DNA of 49,535 nt from Bradyrhizobium niftali (GTDB taxonomy: Bacteria > Pseudomonadota > Alphaproteobacteria > Rhizobiales > Xanthobacteraceae): assembly GCF_004571025.1 (NCBI RefSeq), contig NZ_SPQT01000044.1, positions 1 to 49,535 on the forward strand. The letters run 5' to 3'. Both the position numbers and the translations under genes were made by a program. A model generated the notes under the pieces. That model ran no database searches. It was given only the letters and a program-made list of their open reading frames with translations, and was not told the origin of the DNA. The stretch's first letter is position 1; the number at the start of each line of letters is the position of its first letter. Below, one piece after another: positions 15,359 to 24,813 of the stretch.

Positions 15359-18300
15359 GTAATTTTATGGACCTCTGATCGTGTGTTCACACCACTGGTA
15401 CTCAAACTATCCAGTGACCCCACTGACCAAAGTGCTGAGTCAGGGCAGTGTCCAAGTCGACACCTTGAGTGCTCGCGCCAATTGTGAGAGGTTGATTCTT
15501 TTGTCGGGTTCCGTTCGAAAACAGAAACGATGGATAGATCATTGTGTTCAAACAGGCCAGCGTCAGGATTAGTTCTAATATAGCCACTGTCTGGGCTGGT
15601 CCCCAAATAAGTACCAACGAACTGTGTGCCCCCATTGTGGCTATATTGTCCAAATCCGTCGTAGTCCGAAATCGCCGACAGGTCCACGCCAGTAGTGGCG
15701 GTCCCAGAATGAACGCGATAATCAACTCCATATGAGATAGATTCTGCGGGCGGCGGGCTGCTAGTTACCGTAATACTCAAACTGGAAATTGCTTGCCCGT
15801 GATGACCGTCATCAACGGTGTACGTAAATGTATCTACGGCGCCGCTGCTCGTGGCCGACCTTAACGGTTCTGTCTCTGTGTAAGTGTAATTTCCAAATGC
15901 ATCGAACGTGAGCGCGCCGAATGCGCCCGGAATGGTTGCGGAGCTGTTGGGCGCAACCGTGACGGTCTTAGTCCCGAATTTGACCTCGGTCACATGCAAT
16001 GCGTGGTGAATGTCCGGGTCAGTATCGTTGGCAAGCACATTGCCGATGATCGAATGGCCCTTTTGCACGAGCGCAGAATCAGGCGACGCTTTCAGATCAC
16101 TCGATCCATGAATCGTCACGGCGACATCTTGGTTGGCTATGCCGCCATGGCTGTCGTTGACCTGGACCGCCGACGTTACGATCAACGTTTCATCCCCGTT
16201 TAGGAAATCAAGTGCGTTGTCTGCGATCGTGTAGCCCCAGTCGATCTTGCCGTTGTTACTGTTGGCCGAATCTGGCACAAGCAAAAAAGCCTTCTCGAAA
16301 TTAAACAATTGATCGTCGAGCAGCGGAAGACATGTCCTAGTGAATCCTGGTACGTTACGGTCTGATGGACAACGCTGGCCGTCGGCCTGTCACCAAGATC
16401 CGCATCGGTGAACGCAATTGCTCCGTTCGCGATGTCAAGCGCGAGGCTTCCTGTAACGTTCGGAAGTTCATTGATCGTCGCGGCGATAATCGAGTGCGCC
16501 TTGTCAATCAGCGGCGCGTGATTAGTTTGGACAATGGGCCCGGTCGTGAAGGACCCATCGGTGCGCATATCAAACCCTTGCGTGCTAGAACCGACAACCA
16601 AGCGGTCTGAAAAATCTAACTCGAAGGTGTAGTTCGTATTTGGAGAAAGTGTGTTTGCCGGGATCAGGGCTGTCGTAGACGAGGAGCTTTGAAAGTCGTC
16701 CTGAAAAACGACCTGATGAGTGGTAGCATTCCAGATAGTGAGAAATGTAAAGCCAGTTGTCACGTGGGCATCGGGCGCGAATGAGTTGTAATGCACCGTG
16801 AAATCGTTGGCAGGATTGAACCCGTTCAGACTGCTATAGTTCGTTACGAACGGGACCGCGCTAGTGAAATAGTTTGCCTGATACGAGACGCTGCTTGTGG
16901 AGCTGATCTGATTTCCAACGGCCGTGACAGTGTAAGTCCCGAACGGATAAGCGGCCTCCAGATTCGAGAACGAGGTAAATGCCGGAGAGCCGAAGTCAAA
17001 CGTCGTCGGTGCAATGAGGCCCATTGTTTGCGGTGAGCCGGGACCTGGATAACTTGCGCTGGCGGCACTGTAATCACCGGCCGTTAAGAATGTCGCGCCG
17101 ATGCTGAAAAAATAGAACCACGGCACCAGCGGAGCGGTGTCGCTGGTTTGATCGAAGACGGTATTGTCGAAGATGTAGGGACTGATCTGGTCAGTTGTGG
17201 TGCCGCCGGAAGTGAAAGCCGTCAGGAATAGCGGATTAAGAAATCCGGGATATGCCCCGGAAATCCCGGTCAGTTCATGTGTTCCCGCTGACGTTCCGTC
17301 GGTCACCCACAAGCCAAAGTCTTTGGTCGGATTGAAAAACACATGGCCATTGAAGCTGGCAAAGTTTGCGTTACCCTCAATGCTTGGCCACAGCCCGCCG
17401 GATGTCAGTTGGTGGGTGCCGGCCGCCGTACCGTCGGTGACCCACAGGTCAAACTGCCCGTTTGCATCTCCGCCAATGAACACGACCTTGTTGTTAACAA
17501 TGGTCATGTTGCGAGGACTAAGCCCGTTGGAATAGGCGCCGCTGATTCCGGTGATCTCGTGCGTACCGACCGCCGTTCCGTCGGTGACCCACAGACCAAA
17601 GACCCCGCTCGCATTGAGGCCATTGAACAGAACTTTACCGTTATAGATGGTGAAATCGGGATCGGGGTTGCCAACATTCGAAAAGAGGCCACCCGAATTC
17701 GCGCCGCTGATGCCGGTAAGCTCGTGCGTACCGACCACGGTCCCGTCGGTCACCCAAAGATTTAAGTTGCCGTTCGCATCTTTGCTCTCAAACAGCGCCT
17801 GGTCATTGAAAACGGCTAGGTGACTGCCGCTGATGCCAATGAGTTCGTGCGTACCTACCGACGTCCCGTCAGTGACCCACAAGCCTTGGCTGCCGCTCTC
17901 ATCGGAGCCGAAGAAGAGCACTTCGTCGCCGAAAACTGTCATAACCGAAGGATTGACACCTGCGAGATTCGCGCCGCTGATGCCGGTGATTTCATGCGTA
18001 CCTGCGGCCGTCCCGTTGGTCATCCATAGACCTTTGACACCGTTCGCATTGACACCACTGAACAGAACCTGGCCGTCAAAGGCTGTAAAATCCGGGTTCA
18101 CAGTCGAAAAGAGGCCGTTCGAATTCGCGCCGCTGATGCCAGTAAGCTCGTGTGTACCGACCGCCGTTCCGTCAGTTACCCACAGACCAACGGCCCCGTT
18201 TGCATTGAATCCACTAAACAGGATCTTGCCGTCAAATACTGTTATGTACCTCGGCGAAAGCCCGCCCGGATTTGCGCCGTTGATCCCAGTGAGTTCGTGC

Positions 18301-18386
18301 GTCCCGGGGGCCGTCCCGTCGGTTACCCACAGACCTGCAGTGTTGTTAGCGTCGAAGCCCTCAAACAGAAGAAATTGATTTTGCAT
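15352..18386 (-). pseudogene. Frameshifted surface protein: ELAP-type repeats plus VCBS domains
   Basis: Two minus-strand frames (18386-16200 and 16308-15352) form one gene of about 1000 residues. Start ATG 18386 has GGAGG 7 bases upstream; there is no classical signal peptide. Residues about 5-420 hold eight tandem units of the type GLWVTDGTAVGTHELTGISG, each about 45-55 residues, a beta-propeller-like repeat of secreted proteins. A beta-rich middle follows, then cadherin/VCBS-type modules (NGKIDWGYTIADNALDFLNG; a second with AFGALTFDAFGNYTYTETE). Near 16330 the frame breaks between SLGHVF and LLDDQLFNFEKAF. One missing C in the TTCCGCTGCTC run would restore it. Proteins of this build are usually exported by type I systems and used in adhesion. 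No transporter genes are nearby, and the C-terminal 70 residues look scrambled. Confidence 0.7.
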
Positions 18387-18746
18387 AGCGTTCCTCCCGG
18401 GTTGCCACCAGGCCCACACGCTTATTAAGTCTTTGTTTTTGGCCTGACCGGTTCGCGAGCCATTCGCTCCGGCATAATAATTAATGCGACGAGCACGAAC
18501 CTCGCCGTTTAGGAATAGCTACGTCAGCGAATCTAGCGCAGGGGTAGTGCACAACCGCAGCGCCGTCTCTGCGGTGCCTGCCGATGGCATTGATGCTGCC
18601 AGTTGAGGAAACGGAGACGTCGGTGCGTCGCCGTTTTGTGGACAGCTATCAGGCGCGCAATTACGCCCGTTACAATTTGATGCCCTTTTTTATGGGTAAG
18701 CAAAGGAGAAATTGCACGTTTGACGCGAAGCGCACTCCTTCCACAC
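18387..18746. other. Intergenic, no gene recognised
   Basis: About 360 bases upstream of the repeat-protein gene. Nothing coding is supported. The promoter of the minus-strand gene starting at 18386 should lie at its left side. Confidence 0.35.
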
Positions 18747-19168
18747 TCAATTACCAGCCTCGTTGTCGATCGACTGAAAGAACACAAGTCCCAACGCCGC
18801 CGCATCGAATAGACCCATCCGGCGATCCTCGCTCATCCACGGCTTGCGAGGTGGCGGAACGTATCGCTCGAACGCCGGAATGTGCTTCGCAATGAGCTCA
18901 GCCAGGCGATGTTTGTTCGGGCATTCATGACGCTCGAACGCGGCTCGGACCTGATCGCGCGAGTATGTAAAAACCGGAATGTCGCGGCCTTCGCTAGCCC
19001 AGCGATCGATGTATTGAGAACACGACGTGCTGGCGTTGGTTCATACCGCGCATCGACGACGGCGTCGTCGCGCTTCCCTCGCATCCTCGCTGGGGCGATG
19101 AGAAAGACAACTATCGCAAACAGATCTGCAGCGGACCGAAAGCAGCGAGGTGACGCGATCGGTCCCAA
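18747..19168 (-). pseudogene. Broken gene downstream of the secreted protein
   Basis: A minus-strand frame with no start of its own reads CSQYIDRWASEGRDIPVFTY, SRDQVRAAFERHECPNKHRL and AELIAKHIPAFERYVPPPRK and ends ALGLVFFQSIDNEAGN at TGA 18747-18749. Upstream in another frame (to 19168) is a hydrophobic segment, LFAIVVFLIAPARMRGKRDD. A shift near 19040 would join them into a membrane-anchored protein of about 140 residues. It lies 28 bases after the gene ending at 19196, so it was probably the second gene of that operon. Family unknown. Confidence 0.4.
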
Positions 19169-19195
19169 GCCAGGCGCGCTCTCGCGGATGCCAGC

Positions 19196-20137
19196 TTAGT
19201 CGCCGCATTGTGAAGGCGCGTCATCGTAAACACCGACTGCGATGATCTCGTAGGGCATTGACCAGCGCAGCGCATCGCCGCCATGGCGGATGCGCCAGGA
19301 GACCAAGGCAAGGTCCACTCGCGGAATTCCGAGCACGAGCATGCAGTCGCCGACCTGCAGTGACTTCTGCTTCTCGTCGGGTGCGGTGCCTGCGACGAAA
19401 CCAACTCGGCGATCATGAACCAAGAGTTCTTGTTCGTCTTCCTTAGCCGAATAGATAGCCGCAGAGACAAACTCACCGTCTTCCTCTCGGTGGAATCGTT
19501 TGCGAAGCTTGAGCATGAACTTCACGTAGTTGAAGCCAACCATGCGCATGCGGAGACGAACGCGATCCTCCGATGGCGTGATTTCAAACGTGCTCCGCTC
19601 GTACCGCGAAAACGCATCCTCAGCCTCTTTCTCCTCATAGCCCGCGATCGGCTGGAGAGTGTCGCGAAGGTCTTGACCGCCGAGATTAAGGATCGGATGG
19701 ACCTCAAACACGTGCGGCGGATTGGTGGGCGCGGGTCCCTCGTACGGAGCCCCAGCTCCAGACTGTTGAATATGGCTGTTGTCGCCGCCGTGCTCCGGCC
19801 AGATGCGCCAGACGCCGGAGAGAGCAATGCTTTGGCCAGTCCCCTCGACTGCGTGTATTGCATCGACGGCCGCGGGGACACTCTTGGCATTTTGAATTTC
19901 AGCGACAGTAGCCAAGCCAATCTCCGGCGCCCGGCCCGCGACGTGCATATCACCGTCCTTGCTGCCCGGATTCGGCCTCTTATGCGCCGCATCGACGATG
20001 TATTGTGCGGAGATCGTTAGGCGGTTCTTGTACTTCTCAATGAAGCTTCGATTGAGTTCGAGAATATCGTCCGCGTATGACGGTGCGATGGAAAATACGA
20101 AAAGAGTCGCGCACACTAAACCCGATAATTTGTTCAC
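19196..20137 (-). CDS. Secreted hypothetical protein, 313 residues
   Basis: I chose GTG 20137 because GAAGGAGGG lies 5-6 bases upstream and a clean signal peptide follows directly (NKLSGLVCATLFVFSIAPSY, cleavage after AYA or nearby). The mature protein has a mixed alpha/beta layout with KNRLTISAQYIVDAAHKRPN, a conserved-looking VFEVHPILNLGGQDL and late strands (LQVGDCMLVLGIPRVDLALV). The VHP..NLGG segment suggests a folded periplasmic domain. I do not recognise a family. It is probably cotranscribed with the broken gene 18747-19168. Confidence 0.65.
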   Translation of the reverse strand: MNKLSGLVCATLFVFSIAPSYADDILELNRSFIEKYKNRLTISAQYIVDAAHKRPNPGSKDGDMHVAGRAPEIGLATVAEIQNAKSVPAAVDAIHAVEGTGQSIALSGVWRIWPEHGGDNSHIQQSGAGAPYEGPAPTNPPHVFEVHPILNLGGQDLRDTLQPIAGYEEKEAEDAFSRYERSTFEITPSEDRVRLRMRMVGFNYVKFMLKLRKRFHREEDGEFVSAAIYSAKEDEQELLVHDRRVGFVAGTAPDEKQKSLQVGDCMLVLGIPRVDLALVSWRIRHGGDALRWSMPYEIIAVGVYDDAPSQCGD

Positions 20138-20398
20138 GCTGATCCCTCCTTCAAAATGCATCAAAATAACTCAATCGAGCCGCTCGCGGCTCTAGAAACG
20201 CGTCGAAGAATAGCTCAGCCGGTCATGGCTTAGCAAGATCAGAGGTAGTCTCTCAAACGTAACGCAACTGACGTCTTGGCGGTTTGGGCGTGCACCTGCG
20301 CGCGGACCGTTTCGGTCATTATTCGTTGAGATCGAGTGGTTGTTAAGGGTTGATTTAGTTCCGAGCCTAATCATCGGTGAGCCACCAGAGATTCGATC

Positions 20399-21193
20399 AT
20401 GCGATTGCATCAGGTTACTGCAAGCAGCAGCGAAGTACCGATGCCTCCCGTGATGCTGGACCCCGGGGATTTCTCCAATCCTGATCGAGACGAGGTTCGG
20501 GCGCTCCTGAAGACGAACGGCGAGCGAAATAGCACCACTTGGCTGGTCGTGGGCGCGCTGGTTGTGGGCTTTGGCGCGGGATGGGCTGGTGGCTTTGGAT
20601 GGTACAGCTCCGTGGCTCTCTGGTCCCTCAGTCCGACCACTCAAGCACAAACGCCTTCGCGTCGAACTGCCGAAACAAAGTCTGGCGGCAGCGGCGAAAG
20701 CCTGCGAAAGGCGGCATCGCCTCTTGCTATGCGACGGCCGCCAACCGTAGGGGCGGTTTCAGCAACCGGAGCGGCCATTTCCGCCAAGACCGCCGCCGCT
20801 TGGTCAGATGCGGTTCGCCCTTCTCTTGGCTCTGGGGACACCGCCTCCGCGGCTGTCCAAGCGGACACGACGGTGACCGGCTCGATAGCCCCCACCAGCA
20901 CACCTCCAGCGCCTACGCCGGAGACAAGACCGACAACCATTGCGGGTTGGGCGGTGTTGGACGTTCGAGGCGGAACGGCGGTTCTCGAAGGACCCGATGG
21001 CGTTCGGATGGCAATCCGCGGGGACACAGTCCCCGGCATCGGACGGATCGATTCGATCGTGCGTTGGGGCAACCACTGGATAGTGGCAACCGATACCGGA
21101 AGCGAAGAACCGCAAGCACCGGGATGGAGCAAGTGCTTGACCATTCGCATGAGCACCCTAAGCCGGCACCCCGATTACCCTGGAGAAGATTAA
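20399..21193 (+). CDS. Single-span membrane protein, 264 residues
   Basis: A cytosolic N-terminus of about 45 residues, one membrane helix (WLVVGALVVGFGAGWAGGFG), a disordered Ala/Ser/Thr/Pro-rich linker, and a compact C-terminal domain: GWAVLDVRGGTAVLEGPDGV, AIRGDTVPGIGRIDSIVRWG, NHWIVATDTG. The C-terminal pattern (Gly-Asp, PGxGxVxSI, WxVxTxxG) is shared by many unnamed rhizobial envelope proteins and resembles the small beta domain of secretion or pilus inner-membrane proteins. The next gene starts at the base after its stop. ATG 20399 or 20441 could be the start. Confidence 0.6.
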   Translation: MRLHQVTASSSEVPMPPVMLDPGDFSNPDRDEVRALLKTNGERNSTTWLVVGALVVGFGAGWAGGFGWYSSVALWSLSPTTQAQTPSRRTAETKSGGSGESLRKAASPLAMRRPPTVGAVSATGAAISAKTAAAWSDAVRPSLGSGDTASAAVQADTTVTGSIAPTSTPPAPTPETRPTTIAGWAVLDVRGGTAVLEGPDGVRMAIRGDTVPGIGRIDSIVRWGNHWIVATDTGSEEPQAPGWSKCLTIRMSTLSRHPDYPGED

Positions 21194-21373
21194 GTGACCA
21201 AAAAGACGAAAAGCAAACGCAAAGAGTACACCAAGGACGACGTCAAGCTCCTCAAAGCACATTCCAAGGCCCGCACCCGCGTGGCCAAGTTCTCGAAGTT
21301 GATGAAGCGATCCGAAGGCTCGTTGAGACAGAAGGCTCGGAGCCTTGGAGTTGGACTAGGCCATCAGCGTTAA
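21194..21373 (+). CDS. 59-residue basic HTH/SANT-like protein, copy 1
   Basis: GTG 21194 follows directly on the stop of the membrane protein gene, so translation is likely coupled. The sequence begins with Lys-rich residues, then EYTKDDVKLLKAHSKARTRV, AKFSKLMKRSEGSLRQKARS and LGVGLGHQR. The pattern (acidic-capped helix, short helix, then a helix with KRSxGSLRxKA) is that of small Myb/SANT or GcrA-like DNA-binding folds. A second copy at 39714-39893 is about two-thirds identical and ends in the same GLGHQR. Confidence 0.65.
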   Translation: MTKKTKSKRKEYTKDDVKLLKAHSKARTRVAKFSKLMKRSEGSLRQKARSLGVGLGHQR

Positions 21374-21649
21374 ACGAAAAGGCCCCGGCGTGTTCACTCG
21401 CCGAGAATCTTCTACGCATTCCGCCACTTCCCGCTTACGCCAGTCGGCTCGCGCGCAAGGTGTTGGCAAGCGAACACGTATTTTCTAGAGCGGGTGCTCG
21501 ACCATCATCGGCGCCTCGCGAGCTCGGTACCATCCGGGGCATCTACAGAAAACCCAGCCTCACAGCGTTGAGGCCGCTGCCACGATTTCGCCTCGGGGCG
21601 ATCGGCTAATTCATCAGTGTCGTGAAGCGATTCGCGTGAGGCATTTGGG

Positions 21650-21874
21650 ATGCCCGACTTGACGCTCTGGAACAAGCTAACTCGCAGGGAGCAGAGAATT
21701 GTCATTAAACTGTTCGGCGGAGGTTCCACGCAGGGCGACAGTCTGATCGAGACGGCCAACCTCATGCAGCTGGGCCTCGTCACTGAGAACGGTTTAACCT
21801 CGGCCGGCCTTGAGGTCTTCGTCGCTGCTTTCAAAGCGCAACGTGACGCGCGTCAGCGAGAGTCGCTGGCGTAA
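21650..21874 (+). CDS. Small hypothetical protein, 74 residues
   Basis: ATG 21650 has GAGG about 8 bases upstream. The product reads LWNKLTRREQRIVIKLFGGG, IETANLMQLGLVTENGLTSA and GLEVFVAAFKAQRDARQ. This layout (helix, small loop, LGLVTxxGLTxxG beta-wing, helix) looks like a miniature winged helix. No function known. It is convergent with the Mrr-like gene. Confidence 0.5.
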   Translation: MPDLTLWNKLTRREQRIVIKLFGGGSTQGDSLIETANLMQLGLVTENGLTSAGLEVFVAAFKAQRDARQRESLA

Positions 21875-22491
21875 ATCGCGCGGCGCTAGCAGAACGGCAA
21901 GTGCGTATCTTGCAGCGAACCAGCAGGATTGCTTCGTTCTATCGGATATGGCGCGGGAAAGCGGCGAGATGTCGGGCGGCCACGATCGGCACAAGCTGCG
22001 TCATCCTACGGATCTCATCGATAGAGGAAGTCGTCGGCGCAGGCGCCCCGAACTTGCGATGCGTTCGCGGATCTCATCAGCGCTCTCGATCTCACACCGC
22101 CCCACCGTCTAATTCAGGTTAGCGCAGTTACTCTGGCCGCTTAGCTTCGGCGATCGATGAAAGGCATAGGTCAGTCCCCGCGTTTGCGGTGACAGAGGAC
22201 ATCGGGGTCGGCCCAGCTCTCGGCCCCGCCTTAGCCACCGCTGAATAATAATGAGTTCGGGCGCCCCATGCCGCGCCGGACGTGGCGAACTTCAAGAATT
22301 TATCTTTTCTCTGCTCCGCGCAAATAGCCCTGCGACCGCTTTATCGGTCGCAGGGCCGCCGAAAGCCGCCAGATCCCCTGCGAATAGCTTCGAGAGATAC
22401 GAGCTCTAGCGCCAGAATCCTGAGGGTCCGTCATTTCTTACTTGGCCAGTGGCTGGAGCTAGCAGCCGTTAGCTGACGACTTAGCTAGAAT
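21875..22491. other. Convergent intergenic region with two hairpins
   Basis: About 620 bases without a gene I can support. It holds an inverted repeat around 22201-22231 (CGGGGTCGG...CGGCCCCG) and the long hairpin at 22327-22356. Both neighbouring genes point into it. Confidence 0.4.
22327..22356. terminator. 12-bp perfect hairpin, possible bidirectional terminator
   Basis: GCCCTGCGACCG (22327-22338), loop CTTTAT, CGGTCGCAGGGC (22345-22356). The stem is perfect and GC-rich. There is no good T-run on either side, so termination is inferred from its place between two convergent genes. Confidence 0.4.
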
Positions 22492-23427
22492 CTAGCTGAG
22501 GCGCCGTTCCGGCAGATCGCCGATCTTCACTCCATGGTTCAACCCGCACGTTGAAACGACGTAGCCCACCACGCCGTCCTTCGATTTGACGAATGCCACC
22601 GTGGATTGCCCACCGGAGAACGTGATTTGTCCGGACGCGATTTCCAGCGCTGCGTTTTCACCCAGGTAGTGATGGAGGGTGATCGGGCGTTCCGTGACTT
22701 CAATCTCCAGTACATAAGTGAATATGATATCCTTCACTTGGAAGCGCTGGCTCAGATTGTCGACAACGAAGAATCCATCCATCAGAACAATGACTTGACC
22801 GTTGAAGGTCTGGCGTTTGGTCGAGTTACGGACCTCGGGGGGCAGTTTGTCGATGATGTGGGATTGAATACCCTCGCCGGTGTAGGGCAAGCCGTCAGGC
22901 GTATAGACCGTGGATGGATTCGTGACCTTTCGCTCATCTTCCACCACGCGAACGCGGGCGTCGACCGCGGTGAAGTTGTAGAATTGGCCGATGATGGTGA
23001 CAGTACCAATCCATTCAAAGGATTCCGCCTCGGCCAAATCCATGCACGTCAGGTTCAGCGCTTTAGCCTTGGTGCGAGCCGTTCTTGTAAAGCCGTTCGC
23101 AGCAACTACGATTCCGTGATGGATCCCGGTCTTTTCGCACTTCTTAGCGAAGGCCTCGATCTGAGGAACTCCCACCTTTCGCCCTTGGTCCCTGCACTCA
23201 ATGGCGGTCAGGTTCGCCCCGTGATGGGTATGACGGATAATCACCACGTCATGTTCGCGAAGCCGCCCGGTGTCCTTGTCGGGCAACCGTAAGGAGGAAG
23301 CCACGGTCACTCCGTCTTGGTGCGCGAACATCCGCTCCAAGCCAGCGACTAGATTATGGAAGCGCTGCCCGGTTCGTTCAAGAGAGACGGTTTCTTTCAC
23401 GTGCAGCGAGACCGAACTTTGGACCAC
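22492..23427 (-). CDS. Mrr-like restriction endonuclease, 5' end at an IS
   Basis: This frame of about 311 residues has a PD-(D/E)xK nuclease core: GRLREHDVVIIRHTHHGANL, then TAIECRDQGRKVGVPQIEAF, then a GIVVAANGFTRTA strand-loop. The Asp of HDV and the Glu of IEC fit the catalytic pattern, with Arg where Lys is usual. This is typical of Mrr-type (type IV) or repair-associated nucleases. The second half (residues about 170-311) is beta-rich and may bind a ligand or DNA. The first codon (GTG 23427) lies inside the terminal inverted repeat of the IS3 element, so the native start was probably lost or lies further in. No methylase is next to it. Confidence 0.65.
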   Translation of the reverse strand: MVQSSVSLHVKETVSLERTGQRFHNLVAGLERMFAHQDGVTVASSLRLPDKDTGRLREHDVVIIRHTHHGANLTAIECRDQGRKVGVPQIEAFAKKCEKTGIHHGIVVAANGFTRTARTKAKALNLTCMDLAEAESFEWIGTVTIIGQFYNFTAVDARVRVVEDERKVTNPSTVYTPDGLPYTGEGIQSHIIDKLPPEVRNSTKRQTFNGQVIVLMDGFFVVDNLSQRFQVKDIIFTYVLEIEVTERPITLHHYLGENAALEIASGQITFSGGQSTVAFVKSKDGVVGYVVSTCGLNHGVKIGDLPERRLS

Positions 23428-23452
23428 CCAGAACTAGAGTTTTGCGCTTCTT

Positions 23453-24292
23453 TCACGGTGGCGGGCTGGTGGCGCCATCGCGGTTGTGCAGTAAAATCGG
23501 CGGCCTGTTGCCGACTGCCCCATGCGGGCGTTCTTCATTGTAGTATCTGCGCCAAGTCTCTACCTTTTCCTGGGCGTCCGCAAGGCTGAGGAACCAGTGG
23601 GCGTTGAGGCATTCGGCCCGGAAGCGACCGTTGAAAGCTTCGATGAAGGCATTGTCGGCAGGCTTGCCGGGCCGCGAGAAGTCCAGCGTGACGCCGCGCT
23701 GGTAGGCCCACAGGTCAAGATCGCGCGACACGAACTCGCTGCCCTGATCGACGCGGATCGTCGCCGGGAAGCCCACTTCCTTACAGGCCGTTTCCAGGAT
23801 CGCCACGACGTCGCTGCCGCGGAAGGTGAACCGAGGCTGCAGCGCCGGTGAGAAGCGGGAGAAGATATCGACGATCGTGAGCACGCGCAGCTTGTGTCCC
23901 GTCGCCAACTGATCGTGAACAAAATCCATCGCCCAGGTCTCGTTCGACCGAGTCGCCGGCCGGCGATCATCGCGCAGCTTGGCCTTGCCCCGGCGCTTCG
24001 GCGTTTTGTTGCGCAGTTGCAAGCCCAACTCGCGATAGACGCGCCGCGTCTGGTTCTGGCCGTGGTGCCAGCCCTCGCGGCGGAGCAGAACGTGGACACG
24101 GCGATAGCCGTAGCGAACGCGTGCATGACAGATCTTCTTGATCCGATGTTCGAGGGCAGCCTGGCCGGAGCGCCGCGATTTGTAATGGTAGGTCGACCGG
24201 TCGAACTCGAGGGCTTCGCAAGCCTTGCGGATCGAGACTTGCCACTCACCGCGAACCTCGTCGACCAGCTTGCGCTTCCGACCAGGCTTCAT
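23453..24292 (-). CDS. IS3-family transposase OrfB (DDE integrase domain)
   Basis: 279 residues, full length. HTH_21 region (ALEHRIKKICHARVRYGYRR), then an rve core with the DDE acids in WAMDFVHDQL, RVDQGSEFVSRDLDLWAY and NAFIEAFNGRFRAECLNAHW. C-terminal YYNEERPHGAVGNRPP is typical of the family. Its ATG overlaps the OrfA stop (ATGA). Programmed frameshifting to an OrfAB fusion is known for this family, but I did not identify the slip site. Confidence 0.95.
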   Translation of the reverse strand: MKPGRKRKLVDEVRGEWQVSIRKACEALEFDRSTYHYKSRRSGQAALEHRIKKICHARVRYGYRRVHVLLRREGWHHGQNQTRRVYRELGLQLRNKTPKRRGKAKLRDDRRPATRSNETWAMDFVHDQLATGHKLRVLTIVDIFSRFSPALQPRFTFRGSDVVAILETACKEVGFPATIRVDQGSEFVSRDLDLWAYQRGVTLDFSRPGKPADNAFIEAFNGRFRAECLNAHWFLSLADAQEKVETWRRYYNEERPHGAVGNRPPILLHNRDGATSPPP

Positions 24293-24555
24293 AGCTTTCG
24301 GCGGATCACGTCCTGCAGCATCTCCTTGTCGAGCGACAGATCGGCCACCAGCTTCTTCAGCTTGGCATTCTCGTCCTCGAGCTGCTTCAACCGCCGCATC
24401 TCGGTCGGCAGCAGACCGTCATACTTGCTCTTCCAGTTGAAATAGGTCGCCTGGCTGATTCCGGCCTTGCGGCAGATCTCCGCGACCGGCAAGCCGTCGG
24501 CACCCTGCTTGAGAATGAACGCCTTCTGGGCGTCCGAAAACTTCGAGGCCTTCAT
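24289..24555 (-). CDS. IS3-family transposase OrfA
   Basis: 88 residues. HTH (FSDAQKAFILKQGADGLPVA, then CRKAGISQATYFNWKSKY) followed by a leucine zipper-like helix (MRRLKQLEDENAKLKKLVAD), ending DKEMLQDVIRRKL. It matches IS407-group OrfA closely and looks intact. Confidence 0.95.
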   Translation of the reverse strand: MKASKFSDAQKAFILKQGADGLPVAEICRKAGISQATYFNWKSKYDGLLPTEMRRLKQLEDENAKLKKLVADLSLDKEMLQDVIRRKL

Positions 24556-24630
24556 CGTTCTTCGCTCCTCCCAGCCGGGAATCGGTGCGAAAAACTCTAG
24601 CCAAAAATGGTCCAGTTTGCCGGCCTCAGA

Positions 24631-24813
24631 TCAGGCCCGTCGCCGCTCGAAAAGCGCCCTCACCGCACGCTCTGCGGCACGGGCAGAGCCAAAATGACCG
24701 CCGTCAAGGCTGTCAAAGGCACGTTCGGATGAGAAGAAGCGAACACCGCGCTCCTCGCTGACAACGATGCCCGCGGTTCGATCCGATACTTCGATGACAT
24801 AGGCTTGGAACAT
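24631..24813 (-). CDS. Small conserved hypothetical protein, 60 residues
   Basis: I chose ATG 24813. In-frame GTG 24819 and ATG 24813 differ by two residues. The product reads MFQAYVIEVSDRTAGIVVSE, then GVRFFSSERAFDSLDG and SARAAERAVRALFERR. This pattern (two strands, an FFSSERAF helix, then an alanine-rich helix) recurs among Bradyrhizobium small proteins. Function unknown. It ends 17 bases from the IS3 right end. Confidence 0.55.
   Translation of the reverse strand: MFQAYVIEVSDRTAGIVVSEERGVRFFSSERAFDSLDGGHFGSARAAERAVRALFERRRA

Larger units (their letters stand above)
23420..24614 (-). mobile_element. IS3-family element (IS407 group-like), 1195 bp
   Basis: Two overlapping transposase genes on the minus strand, flanked by imperfect inverted ends. 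The left end begins TGGACCA (23420) with CTAGAGTTTTGCGC further in; the right end, read inward, begins TGGACCA with CTAGAGTTTTTCGC. No exact 4-bp target duplication is seen. It sits at the 5' end of the Mrr-like gene. Confidence 0.85.

Noticed and set aside
17200..18400. Repeats at about 150-bp spacing that might suggest a CRISPR array
   Set aside because: They are the coding repeats of the GLWVTDGT units, degenerate in DNA and in one reading frame, with no short identical repeats or unique spacers.
20539..21609. 356-codon plus-strand open frame
   Set aside because: It overlaps two better-supported genes (20399-21193 and 21194-21373) in another frame and is rich in Arg/Gly/Ser, as expected of a shadow.
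22606..23292. 228-codon plus-strand open frame
   Set aside because: Antisense to the Mrr-like nuclease gene, with no ribosome site or family.
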